A DNA stretch of 64,000 nt, taken from NCBI GenBank assembly GCA_016715885.1, contig JADJXL010000028.1, positions 1 through 64,000 of the forward strand. Reading direction: 5' to 3'. The DNA is from Polyangiaceae bacterium (GTDB taxonomy: Bacteria; Myxococcota_A; Polyangia; Polyangiales; Polyangiaceae). The translations under genes and the position numbers were made by a program. Below are positions 40,715-49,431 of the stretch, piece by piece. Each line of letters opens with the position of its first letter. The stretch's first letter is position 1. Below the pieces are notes generated by a model. The model saw nothing but the letters and a program-made list of their open reading frames with translations, did not search any database and was not told the origin of the DNA.

Positions 40715-42583
40715 TCAGTTGCGCTCGGCAAATGTCATCAGCGATTCCCGGACGAACTTCTCCCCGTTCCACCTCATGAAGTAGTACCGAGGTGAGCTCA
40801 GCGGCTCGGGGAACGTAAACCGCACTTCCACGACTTCCCCCTCCGCGTTCATCTTCTCAATCGTCGCTCGATACGGCCCCGGCTCGAACGTTTGTCCCAC
40901 GAAAAAGGGTTTTCCCGTCGTGTACAAAAGCTCGAAGATCGTCGGGAAGAACGATCCATGTTTCGGACGAATCGTGAATTCGCGCTCGTTTTCGACCTGA
41001 ACGTCCACGTCCTTGATCGCATACGAAAGCGAATGATAGTGAATTCGTTCGCCGCCCAAACCCTGGTAAAGTTTGTCGATGTACGACAATTTTGGATTGT
41101 GCGTAATGGGCGTATAATCCGATATACCCGTCGGCAAGACGCGACGCAAATAGAGCCCGTAAAGCGCCGTCATTTCGCGTTGATGCCAATTCAAAAAGAA
41201 CACCTCGATCTTTTCCGGCGGCAAGCGCTGGTAATCGATGGTCTCCGCGAGCGACGTCGAGATCACGCGAAACCGCCCCTCGAACGTGCCCACGACGTAA
41301 ATGCACACTTGGCAAAGCACCGGCGCGAGGATCAAGTGCAGGCCCATGAGCGCCCAACTGACCGCCCGATATCGACGATCTTTGGTCGCCTCGAACCGCT
41401 TCATCGCCTCTTCGAAGACCCGCGCCACCATGTACGCAAATCCAATCGACGGCAAAAGCAGATTGCGCGGATCGGGGAAACTCGTCGTCACGATGACTTG
41501 ACCGGCAAGCATCGTGAGCACGAAAAAGCGCAATGGACGGTCGCTTCTCAGCCACCTCCAAGCGAGCGCCCAAAAGCCGACCGTCACGGCACCCAGAAGC
41601 ACGGCCGCGAGCGGATAATCGCGCACAGGAGTGCTCGACAAAACGTGCAGCGGCACGCCCGTCGCCAAGATCACCGCATGATAAAATGCCGAGCGGAAAA
41701 AGTTCGCTGCCCACAGCCCCGGGTTTTTCCCCGGATTGAGGTAATACACCGTGTTCGCCCCGTGCCCCAGCACGACGAAATACACGTATAGAAAAACGAC
41801 GCTGATGGCGGCAAACGCGACGAGGATCCCCACGAACGGGCGAATACGCCCGAGCAACGGTTGTCCTTGTTTTTCCGGAAAGACCAACACGTGAGACAAG
41901 ACGAAGAGCGGGAGCACGAGCCCCGATTCTTTCGACAAAAGCGCGCAAATGTAAGCGACGAGCGAAGCCCACGCGAATTTCGCGCCGTCTCCCTCCCGGT
42001 AACGTATGAACGCGAGCAGCGACGCCACGACGAAAATGCCGCCGATCGTCTCATTCCGGTTCGCAATCCACACGATGTTCAGCGCATGCGCGTCATCGAG
42101 CGCGTACACGGCCACGCCGATCACGAGCGGCAACGCGTGGGACAAATATCGCGCAAGGAGCCGGTAGACGAGAAAAACACCGAGCGCGTAGAATGCGATG
42201 CCGATGAGGTGCGCGGCGATCGGGCTGTGCCCGAAGGCTTGGTATTCCAAGTAATGCGTGATCGACGGAATGGGGCGCCAAAAATTGATGCGCACGTCGA
42301 GGTCGGTCCACCACGGCGCAAGCCCGAATCGCTTGAACGCAATCACCTCTTCGGTCGAACGAATGAGCCCGAAAAGGTTGAGGTGCTCGCGAAAAATGTC
42401 CGGCATTTGGTCGAGCGCCAGGCGGTGGAGCCAATCGTCGGCAAAAAAGCCGCAACGAATGGACGGCACGTAAAATAGCGCCGTAAAAAGAATGACGTAT
42501 CCCACGACGCGGCGCACGCGAGCCCGCTCCGCAGATTCCGCATTCGACGAAGGCACAACGGGCACGGAATTGTCACTCGTCAC
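40715..42583 (-). CDS. Multi-pass membrane protein, GT-C glycosyltransferase-like
   Basis: 622 residues. GTG 42583 is chosen because it overlaps the stop of the upstream gene by four bases (GTGA). About ten to twelve hydrophobic segments lie between residues 25 and 420. Near the N-terminus, in the first loop after the first membrane segment, GFFADDWLHRL carries an acidic pair like the catalytic DD/DE of GT-C enzymes, which use polyprenyl-phosphate sugars. The last 200 residues (after about 420) are hydrophilic, with YHSLSYAIKDVDVQVEN and FYTIRPKHGSFFPTIFELL-like strands, as an external domain. It is translationally coupled to the CDP-alcohol phosphatidyltransferase, so a role in building a glycosylated lipid is likely. 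Donor and acceptor are unknown. Confidence 0.75.
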   Translation of the reverse strand: MTSDNSVPVVPSSNAESAERARVRRVVGYVILFTALFYVPSIRCGFFADDWLHRLALDQMPDIFREHLNLFGLIRSTEEVIAFKRFGLAPWWTDLDVRINFWRPIPSITHYLEYQAFGHSPIAAHLIGIAFYALGVFLVYRLLARYLSHALPLVIGVAVYALDDAHALNIVWIANRNETIGGIFVVASLLAFIRYREGDGAKFAWASLVAYICALLSKESGLVLPLFVLSHVLVFPEKQGQPLLGRIRPFVGILVAFAAISVVFLYVYFVVLGHGANTVYYLNPGKNPGLWAANFFRSAFYHAVILATGVPLHVLSSTPVRDYPLAAVLLGAVTVGFWALAWRWLRSDRPLRFFVLTMLAGQVIVTTSFPDPRNLLLPSIGFAYMVARVFEEAMKRFEATKDRRYRAVSWALMGLHLILAPVLCQVCIYVVGTFEGRFRVISTSLAETIDYQRLPPEKIEVFFLNWHQREMTALYGLYLRRVLPTGISDYTPITHNPKLSYIDKLYQGLGGERIHYHSLSYAIKDVDVQVENEREFTIRPKHGSFFPTIFELLYTTGKPFFVGQTFEPGPYRATIEKMNAEGEVVEVRFTFPEPLSSPRYYFMRWNGEKFVRESLMTFAERN

Positions 42584-43476
42584 GAAGAAGCCTCGCGAAA
42601 GATGGCGTGACGGCCGAGCACTCGACGCTCCCAAACGGTCGCCACGACGGCCACGAGAGAAAACCCGACGATTCGCAGGATGAAATAGACATCGAAGCGG
42701 TCGACGAGGATGGCCAATGCGAAAAGGTCCATATGCAGGGCATTACCGCAATAAGCCCACAGACGCATCGGCGCTCGGTGCGTCTCGACGTACTCGCGGG
42801 CAAACGCTTCGTCGGCCGGCTGCGTTGCCAATCGAGCCCCGAGCGGACTGACTTTTTCGAGCAATCCTTGGCGATTCCCGAGCTGCCACACGAATATCGT
42901 CATGAGCACACGTTTGAACAGTGACCCGCTTTCACGCACCTTTTGTAATGACGCTTCGGCGCGCGCTCGGTCGCCTCCTTGATGTTTGCCCCCGGTGAGA
43001 AACCGCAAATAAAGCGCACAGTGGAAGTCATAAAGCATCAAGTGGTGCGCCCACGCCATGTGCGCAGCGAGCCCCAAAGCGGCCGCAACGATGGGTTTGC
43101 CCGAGGTTTGTCCAAGATGATAGGCCGCCGCAACCGTCGTGGAAACGTTGACGAAATAATCCGCCGCTCCGTCGATGGCATGACCCGTCTCCGATGAAAG
43201 CTTTTTCACGCGGGCAATCATGCCGTCCACGCCATCGAGAATGGCTGATGCGAACATCAATCCAGCCGCGATCGCTCGCTCGGTTGCGCTTCCGAACGCA
43301 ATGAAGTACGCTGCGACAAGCCCTGCGCACAGCGACAGAAACGTGACCTGGTTCGGCGTGATCGGCGTGCGCAAAAGCGGCCGGGCGAGCACGAGCTGAA
43401 GCGACCTGTGGATGTAGAAGTTCACCGGATCTTCGACATCCGGAGACTTGATCACGTCGCTTTTGCGTAGTTTCAT
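42580..43476 (-). CDS. CDP-alcohol phosphatidyltransferase family protein
   Basis: 298 residues from ATG 43476. The family signature DG-x2-AR-x8-G-x3-D-x3-D is present as LDGVDGMIARVKKLSSETGHAIDGAAD. Several membrane segments follow (for example LSLCAGLVAAYFIAFG, AAALGLAAHMAWAHHL, ALAILVDRFDVYFIL). These integral membrane enzymes join CDP-diacylglycerol or another CDP-alcohol to an alcohol, as in phosphatidylglycerol, phosphatidylinositol or archaetidyl lipid synthesis. The C-terminal 120 residues beyond the core are longer than in typical bacterial enzymes (about 180-240 residues). Substrate is unknown. It overlaps the GT-C-like gene and lies opposite an RND exporter and a GT4 enzyme, which suggests a lipid synthesis and export locus. 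Confidence 0.9.
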   Translation of the reverse strand: MKLRKSDVIKSPDVEDPVNFYIHRSLQLVLARPLLRTPITPNQVTFLSLCAGLVAAYFIAFGSATERAIAAGLMFASAILDGVDGMIARVKKLSSETGHAIDGAADYFVNVSTTVAAAYHLGQTSGKPIVAAALGLAAHMAWAHHLMLYDFHCALYLRFLTGGKHQGGDRARAEASLQKVRESGSLFKRVLMTIFVWQLGNRQGLLEKVSPLGARLATQPADEAFAREYVETHRAPMRLWAYCGNALHMDLFALAILVDRFDVYFILRIVGFSLVAVVATVWERRVLGRHAIFREASS

Positions 43477-43930
43477 CGGCGTCGGGGACAGGGGGCCGGG
43501 GTGAGGCGCATCCCTTTGACACGAAAAAGCAAAAAAGGAAACCTCTCGAAACAAACATTCGCACCTGTGAAAGACATTCACGCCGTTCGGGAAACTGCGA
43601 AATCAGCGTAGCAGGGCTCTGATAACAGGTTACTCCGATAACAGGGACCAGGTGAGAGGTCTTGGCTCGATTTTCCGGCGCTCGCGCGGGGGGCCCCACT
43701 GTTCGAGCCCGCGAAGCGAGCGAGTTTGGGGTCCCGCGAGTGCCGGAAAACGGGCCAGGATCTCGACCGTATGCGAAGCGAGCGTGCAAACCCAGACGCG
43801 CTTTCGAGCATGCCGGGCGCAAAGCAAGCGTCCAAACTCCGGGACCGTTTTCAAGCATGCTGAACAGGTCGCGTAGCGGCCTTATCCACAACCTGCTAGT
43901 CTCCGCGGCCTGTCAAGATCGGCCCCTACG
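43477..43930. other. Intergenic region between divergent lipid genes
   Basis: About 450 bp with no credible gene. It contains tandem GATAACAGG near 43620 and 43637 and the degenerate repeats at 43673-43830. It must hold the promoters of the phosphatidyltransferase operon and of the RND exporter gene. Confidence 0.5.
43673..43830. repeat. Degenerate inverted and direct repeats
   Basis: TTCCGGCGCTCGCG (from 43673) and its imperfect complement CGCGAGTGCCGGAA (to 43748) form an inverted pair flanking a GCGAAGCGAGCG element. GCGAAGCGAGCG recurs at 43773-43784 and as GCAAAGCAAGCG at 43819-43830. The pattern suggests a decayed small repeat element. Confidence 0.45.
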
Positions 43931-46478
43931 ATGAACGACCGTCCCCCCTCACAATTCCTCGTTTCGCTCTCGCAGGTGCAAGCGCGTCGGCCTTTCACCG
44001 TGCTGCTCATCGCGCTTCTGACACTCGTGCCGTCGCTCTTTTTTACGCTGCGCCTCGGGTTTCGCCCCGACTTTTCCGAGCTTCTGCCGGATCACAAGGA
44101 CAGCGTGGTCGAGATGCGGCGCGTCAGCAAGCGCCTGCCCGGCATCACGACGCTCACGGTGACTGCGGAAATCGCGGACGGGAAAAACGAAGCCCAGCTC
44201 GTGAAGTTCGTCGACACGATCGTACCAAAGCTCGAAGCCCTCGGGCCGCCTTGGGTCGAACGCGTCGAATGGGGATCGCACGATACCAAAAAGTTTTTCG
44301 ATAAAAACAAACTGCTCTTCGCAAAGCTCGACGACCTGCAGAAAGCCCGAGACGAAGTCGTCGAGCGGTACGAATACGAGGTGCAGAAGCAGGCGGGAAT
44401 GCTGCTCGACGAATCCGATGCGGATGCCCCGCCACCGATATCGGCCGCGTCGATTCGTGAGCGTTTGACGGGAAAAAAAGACAAAGAAGAAGTCAAGACG
44501 GATCCCGCAAGAACGCAACACCCGAACGGCTACTACATGAGCGCCGACGGGAAGTTTGCCGTGGTCGTGGCGCGAACGAGCTTGTCGTCGAAGAAGGATC
44601 GGCTCGAATTCATCGAAAAAGTTCGCACGATCGTCGCCGAGGCCGATCCGAAAAAGTTCGATTCCACGATGGAGGTGGGTTTCACGGGAGATCTCGTCAT
44701 CAGCGGCGAAGAATACGACGCGATCGTGGAGGATCTCAATGAAGTGGGCGTCGCCGGCGTGCTCGGCGTGCTCGTCCCGGTGCTCCTCTTTTTCCTGCGC
44801 ATTCGTTCGGTCATCGTCATGGCGGGAAGCCTGCTCGTGGGGCTTTTGTGGACGTTTGGCCTGACGTATTTCACGATTGGCTATTTCAATACGGCGACTG
44901 GATTTCTCACGACGATCATCGCCGGAAACAGCATCAATTACGGCATCATGTACATGGCGCGTTACATCGAAGCGCGCCGGGACGAAGGGGCGAACGTCGA
45001 AACGGCCATTTTATCGGCGCATACGACGTGGCTCGCAACCCTTTCGTCTTCGGCGACGGCGATGGTGGCGTACGGCGCCTTGGTGCTCACCGATTTCCGG
45101 GGCTTCAAGCATTTCGGGATCATCGGTGGTTACGGCATGATCATTTGCTGGATCGCCACGTATCTTTTCATGCCCGCCATGCTCGCTGCAACGGAACGAA
45201 TCCGTCCGGCGTTTTTCCCAACGAAGGAAAAATCCAAGCTTCGAGGGTATTACGGCGTTCTTTTCGCCAAACTCGCTTTCGGCGCGCCGCGCGTGCTCGG
45301 GACCATTGGCGTCTTGGCTGGGCTCGTGTCCGTTTTCTTTTCGTACAAGTATTTCACGAGCGACCCGATGGAGTACGACATGCGCAACGTGCGCAACGAC
45401 ATCCGCAACAAGAGTGCGGCCGTTGCGCTTTCGGTGCGCGCGTCACCCATCGTGGGCCGATTGTCGCAAGACGGCATGGCCATCATGACCGACAGGCTCG
45501 ATCAGGTCCCGCTGCTCGAAAAGGAATTACAAACGCGTTACGACGCGGCCCCCGGAAAAAAAGAAGCCATTCGAAAAAATCGTCACGATTCATTCGTTGC
45601 TTCCCAATGAGCAGGAAGCCAAAATCCCGCTCATCGAAGACATTCGTCGCGTCGTGACCAAAGCGCAGCGGCGCGGTTTCATTCCGGAAAAAGATTGGGT
45701 GGAAATGTCGCCCTTCATTCCGGAAGGCCAGCTAGAGCCCATTGGAATCGCCGACTTGCCCGAGAAAGTGGCGCGAGCGTTCACGGAAAAGGACGGCACG
45801 CGCGGACGCATCGTGTACATCGTTCCGAAGAGCGGCGAGAGCGTATGGGATGCGCGTTACCTCATTCGCTGGGCCGATAGCTTTCGAAAGACTGCATTGC
45901 CGACGGGTGAAGAAATCAAAGGATCGGGGCGCGCGGTCATTTACGCCGACATGATCCAAGCCATCGTCGAAGATGCCCCCAAACCCATTTTCGTCGCCGT
46001 CATCGGCGTCGTCATCATCATTCTCGTCGCATTCCGCGGCAGCCGCTGGGCGCTCGGGGTCTTCGTCCCCTGGCTCTTCGGCGTGAGCATGCTGGTGACG
46101 TACCTCTACTTCCGCAACATCAAGCTGAACTTCCTGAACTTCATCGTTCTGCCCATCACATTCGGCATTGGTGCGGATTATTCGCACAACTTGATGCAGC
46201 GCTACCTTGCCGAAAAGGGTCAAAACCTCGAACGCGTATTCGTGGAAACGGGCGGAGCGCTCGTGCTTTGTTCTCTCACGACGTCCATCGGTTACGTGGC
46301 CTTGATGTTTTCGATCAACAAGGGCATTGCGAGCTTCGGCGTTGCAGCGGCCATTGGTGAATTGACCTGCTTGCTCTCGTCGGTGCTCATTCTCCCAGCA
46401 TTCCTCGTGATGCTCAACAAGCGTTCCCCAGCGAAAGAACCTCCTGCGCCCGAGGCCGAAACCGACCCTTCCGCCTGA
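43931..46478 (+). pseudogene. RND/MMPL-family membrane exporter, one frameshift
   Basis: Read across a single frameshift this is an exporter of about 848 residues. The first part (43931 to about 45550) has an N-terminal membrane segment, a large external domain (DFSELLPDHKDSV, then KRLPGITTLTVTAEI), and a membrane block with IIAGNSINYGIMYMARYIEARR. The second part (to 46478) has a second external domain and a block with VLPITFGIGADYSHNLMQRYL and LCSLTTSIGYVALMFS, the mirrored half. This two-fold layout is standard for MMPL/HpnN-like transporters that move lipids. The frame changes at a run of five C (45549-45553); with four C it reads APEKKKPFEKIVTI and stays open. The rest is well preserved, so this may be a sequencing error or a slippery site rather than a dead gene. 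Confidence 0.85.
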
Positions 46479-46496
46479 CGCCCATTCGTCCTATCC

Positions 46497-47597
46497 ATGC
46501 GCATCGTCTACCTTGCTCCCAACATTCCCATCCCTGGCACACACGGCGGATCCACACACGTCACGCACGTGTACCGCGAGCTATCCAAGCGGCACGACGT
46601 TTTGCTTTATTGCCGCACCGGATCGACCGAACCGAATGTGCTCGCCCGCGGGCTCGCGGTGCATCCGGTGCTGCAAAAGGCGCTCTTGCCATTCTCGTTT
46701 GCGCGCGTGTATGGAGCCATCAAGCGTTTTCGGCCCGATGTCATTTACGAACGTTATTCGGCGTTTGGCTTGGGACCCATGCTGGGCAAAGCCCTTTCCG
46801 TGCCCACGGTGCTCATGACGCTCGACCGCGACGCCAGCGAGCGATCGTTTCGTGAATCTGCGCGCATCGTGGCGACGAGCGGCGAGTTCATTCCTGAAGT
46901 ATACCGAGACAAACTGCGCATCGTGCATTGGGGCGTCGACATCGAGCACCTCGCGGGACAATCGCCCGACGCCGTGCGAGCGCGATTTGCGCCCAAAGGC
47001 GAGCGGATCGTGCTGTATACCGGGAGTTTTCCCGATTGGCATGGTGCGGACATTTTGGTTTCGGTGGCTCGGAAATGGTCGGGGCCGGATGTGGTCTTTT
47101 TGTTGGTGGGTGACGGCCAAGACAAACGGCGCGTCGAAAAAGCTGCGGAAACTGCGGGCGTTGCGGATCGCGTCCGTTTTGCTGGACGAGTGTCGCACGA
47201 TCAAATTGGCGCGTACATCGAAGCGGCAGATGTATGCATTGCGCCTTACGCCCCATCGAAGCATCCGATCTTTCGTGTTCACGGCATGAATCGCGATCCG
47301 ATCAAGGTGCTGGAATACATGGCGCTTGAAAAGGTGGCCATCACCATCGACACGCCCCGGATGCGAGAGCTCTTCAAGGCGGACGACGAGGTGTTGCTTT
47401 ACCCGGCCGAGGATCACGACGCGTTGCACAAGTTACTTTGTCGGGTGTTCGAGGATCGGGAATTGTGTCAGCGTGTGGCAAAAGCGGGTGGGGCTCTCGT
47501 TCGGTCCCGTTACACCTGGACGCATCACGCCCAAGAGCTCGAAGCGGTTTTTACCGAGGTTTTGGGGGGTCGCTTGGACAGCAGGGTCAAAATTTAA
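46497..47597 (+). CDS. Glycosyltransferase family 4 protein
   Basis: 366 residues. It has the two-domain GT-B layout: the N-terminal acceptor domain begins MRIVYLAPNIPIPGTHGGSTH; the C-terminal GT4 domain has YTGSFPDWHGADILV, VVFLLVGDGQDKRRVE, VRFAGRVSHDQIGAYIEAAD, the donor-binding Glu region PIKVLEYMALEK and LLYPAEDHDAL. It uses an NDP-sugar with retention of configuration, at the cytoplasmic membrane face. It begins 18 bases after the RND exporter gene, so the two are likely co-transcribed, and opposite the CDP-alcohol phosphatidyltransferase. A glycolipid glycosyltransferase is the most reasonable guess; the exact sugar and acceptor are unknown. Confidence 0.92.
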   Translation: MRIVYLAPNIPIPGTHGGSTHVTHVYRELSKRHDVLLYCRTGSTEPNVLARGLAVHPVLQKALLPFSFARVYGAIKRFRPDVIYERYSAFGLGPMLGKALSVPTVLMTLDRDASERSFRESARIVATSGEFIPEVYRDKLRIVHWGVDIEHLAGQSPDAVRARFAPKGERIVLYTGSFPDWHGADILVSVARKWSGPDVVFLLVGDGQDKRRVEKAAETAGVADRVRFAGRVSHDQIGAYIEAADVCIAPYAPSKHPIFRVHGMNRDPIKVLEYMALEKVAITIDTPRMRELFKADDEVLLYPAEDHDALHKLLCRVFEDRELCQRVAKAGGALVRSRYTWTHHAQELEAVFTEVLGGRLDSRVKI

Positions 47598-47706
47598 CGT
47601 CTGGACTAGAAGCAAAATTTGTTGGCGCAGCTCGAGAAAAATCTTGCGTTTGTTGTCACCGTCCTGTAACATATTGTTCTTCAACCTGACACCAAGGAGG
47701 GCGGCG

Positions 47707-47814
47707 ATGCGTGGACGTGTTCACCAGGTTCTGAAATTTGTCGGACTGGCACTGGCCGTGGTGTTCCTTGGTCCCGGCGTGCAGTTGAGTCCTTCGCAGG
47801 ACGGGCAAATCTGA
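47707..47814 (+). CDS. Hydrophobic microprotein, 35 residues
   Basis: A short frame from ATG 47707 with AAGGAGG 5-10 bases before it. The product begins MRGRVHQVLKFVGLA and continues LAVVFLGPGVQLSPSQDGQI, that is, a basic start, one hydrophobic helix of about 14 residues and a short polar tail. It could be a tiny membrane peptide or an orphan signal peptide. It ends 4 bases before the earliest possible start of the next gene, so it may be a leader or a co-expressed partner of the lipoprotein at 47849. The strong ribosome binding site is the main support. Confidence 0.55.
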   Translation: MRGRVHQVLKFVGLALAVVFLGPGVQLSPSQDGQI

Positions 47815-47848
47815 TACGATGCGGGCCACTTTCGGGGCCCGCACGTTC

Positions 47849-49393
47849 ATGCCACGCACCTTACGACCCACTTTTCCCCTCCTTACAATCTTTCTCACCA
47901 TCGGCGGCTGCCAAATCATCGGCGGGCTCGAAGAATTGCGTTTGGGCGATTCTTCGGGCGGAAGCGGTGGATTGGGTGGCGGAAGCGGAGGCTTGGGCGG
48001 CGAAAGCTCCTCGAGCAGCGTGGTTTCGTCATCGGCCGGTGGAGCTGGCGGCGCTGGAGGCGCTGGAGGCGCTGGGGGCGGCCCGCCAACGACCGTATTT
48101 TGGAGCAAGCGATTCGGGGATGGCTCGTCGCAATCGGTTACGGATGTTGCCGTCGACGCCATGGGAAACGTATTCGTTGTGGGATACTTTGCCGGAACGC
48201 TCGATTTCGGCACCGGTTCACCACTCACGACGGCCGGTGACACGGACGCCTTCATGGCCAAGCTCGATACCGACGGCAATCCACTTTGGAGCTTGCGATT
48301 TGGCGGCGCGGGGCCGGATCGCATTGAGTCCATTGCGCTCACGTCGGCCGGGGATCCCATTGTAGGTGGCTCGTTTGGCGGCGCGTTTTCCATTGATGCC
48401 ACGAATTTCACGCATGCAGGTGGGATCGATGGATTCGTCATCAAGTTCTCCGCAATGGATGGATCGCTCGTATGGAATCGTCGATTCGGCGACGCGCAGA
48501 ATCAGCGTTGCGCGAGTGTCGCGGTTGTCCCGAATTCGCAAGACGTTCGCTGCTTCGGTGATTTTTCGGGTACGGTCACGTTCAGCGGATTTACGCTCAC
48601 GAGCTCGGGCCTCGAAGATCTCTTCGTGACGCGTTTCGGGTCGGATGGCACGTTCGTGGATGCCGTGCGTTCGGGTGATGCGCAGGTACAAACGGCGCGC
48701 AGCATGGTGGTCGATCAGTCTGGAGCCAGGTATGTGACGGCGCTTTTCGATGGCGCCATTGATTGGGGCCCCATGCCGGTGACGAGTGCGGGAGCGGGCG
48801 ACGTATTCGTCGGCAAGATTCAATCGAACGCGACCGTGCCGTGGACGCATCGAATGGGGGATACGAATACGCAAAAGCCGAATGCGCTGGCGCTCGTCGG
48901 GGGATCTGGAATCGTGCTCGTGGGCGAATTCGAAGGAGCTTGTGACCTCGCAGGAAATGCCATCACGAGCAAAGGTAAAGTCGACGCATTCGTTGCGCGC
49001 ATGAGCGACTCGGGCGCCGTCTCATGGATTCGGTCGATAGGCGATGCCAATCCGATGATGGCTCCCGACGATCAACACGCGACGGACGTTGCTGCCACGA
49101 GCGACGGTGTGTTCGTCACCGGGTATGCGGCTGGAACCGTCGATTTTGGCAGCGGCCAGGTCGCGGGCCCCGGTGACGCGGACGTATTCGTGATGCGATT
49201 GGCTCCCAATGGGCAAACCGTATGGAGTATCCGCGCGGGTAGCGATAATCCGCAATACGGCCGCGCCATCGCGCTGAGCGGTACGGATGCCATCGTGGTG
49301 GCCGGCGAATTTCGCGGTACGCTGGACTTTGGCAATGGCCCGCTCACCAGCGCCGGGAGCAATGACGTCTTCATCGTCAAAATGACTCGATGA
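47849..49393 (+). CDS. Lipoprotein with SBBP-like beta-propeller repeats
   Basis: 514 residues from ATG 47849 (an ATG at 47819 is in frame). Signal LLTIFLTIGGC gives the lipobox (Cys about 21). A Gly/Ser-rich linker (about 35-85) precedes repeats of about 45-50 residues with the pattern W-x-RRFGD, DVAVDAMGNVFVVGYFAGTLDFG, then DAFMAKLDTDGNPLWSLRFGG, AGDPIVGGSFGGAFSID and so on to the end. These SBBP-type repeats form a beta-propeller in many myxobacterial surface proteins. Function is unknown. No ribosome binding site is obvious for either start. Confidence 0.87.
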   Translation: MPRTLRPTFPLLTIFLTIGGCQIIGGLEELRLGDSSGGSGGLGGGSGGLGGESSSSSVVSSSAGGAGGAGGAGGAGGGPPTTVFWSKRFGDGSSQSVTDVAVDAMGNVFVVGYFAGTLDFGTGSPLTTAGDTDAFMAKLDTDGNPLWSLRFGGAGPDRIESIALTSAGDPIVGGSFGGAFSIDATNFTHAGGIDGFVIKFSAMDGSLVWNRRFGDAQNQRCASVAVVPNSQDVRCFGDFSGTVTFSGFTLTSSGLEDLFVTRFGSDGTFVDAVRSGDAQVQTARSMVVDQSGARYVTALFDGAIDWGPMPVTSAGAGDVFVGKIQSNATVPWTHRMGDTNTQKPNALALVGGSGIVLVGEFEGACDLAGNAITSKGKVDAFVARMSDSGAVSWIRSIGDANPMMAPDDQHATDVAATSDGVFVTGYAAGTVDFGSGQVAGPGDADVFVMRLAPNGQTVWSIRAGSDNPQYGRAIALSGTDAIVVAGEFRGTLDFGNGPLTSAGSNDVFIVKMTR

Positions 49394-49431
49394 TGCCCCC
49401 GAAGGCGCAGAAGGCGCTATCATCGTGAGCG

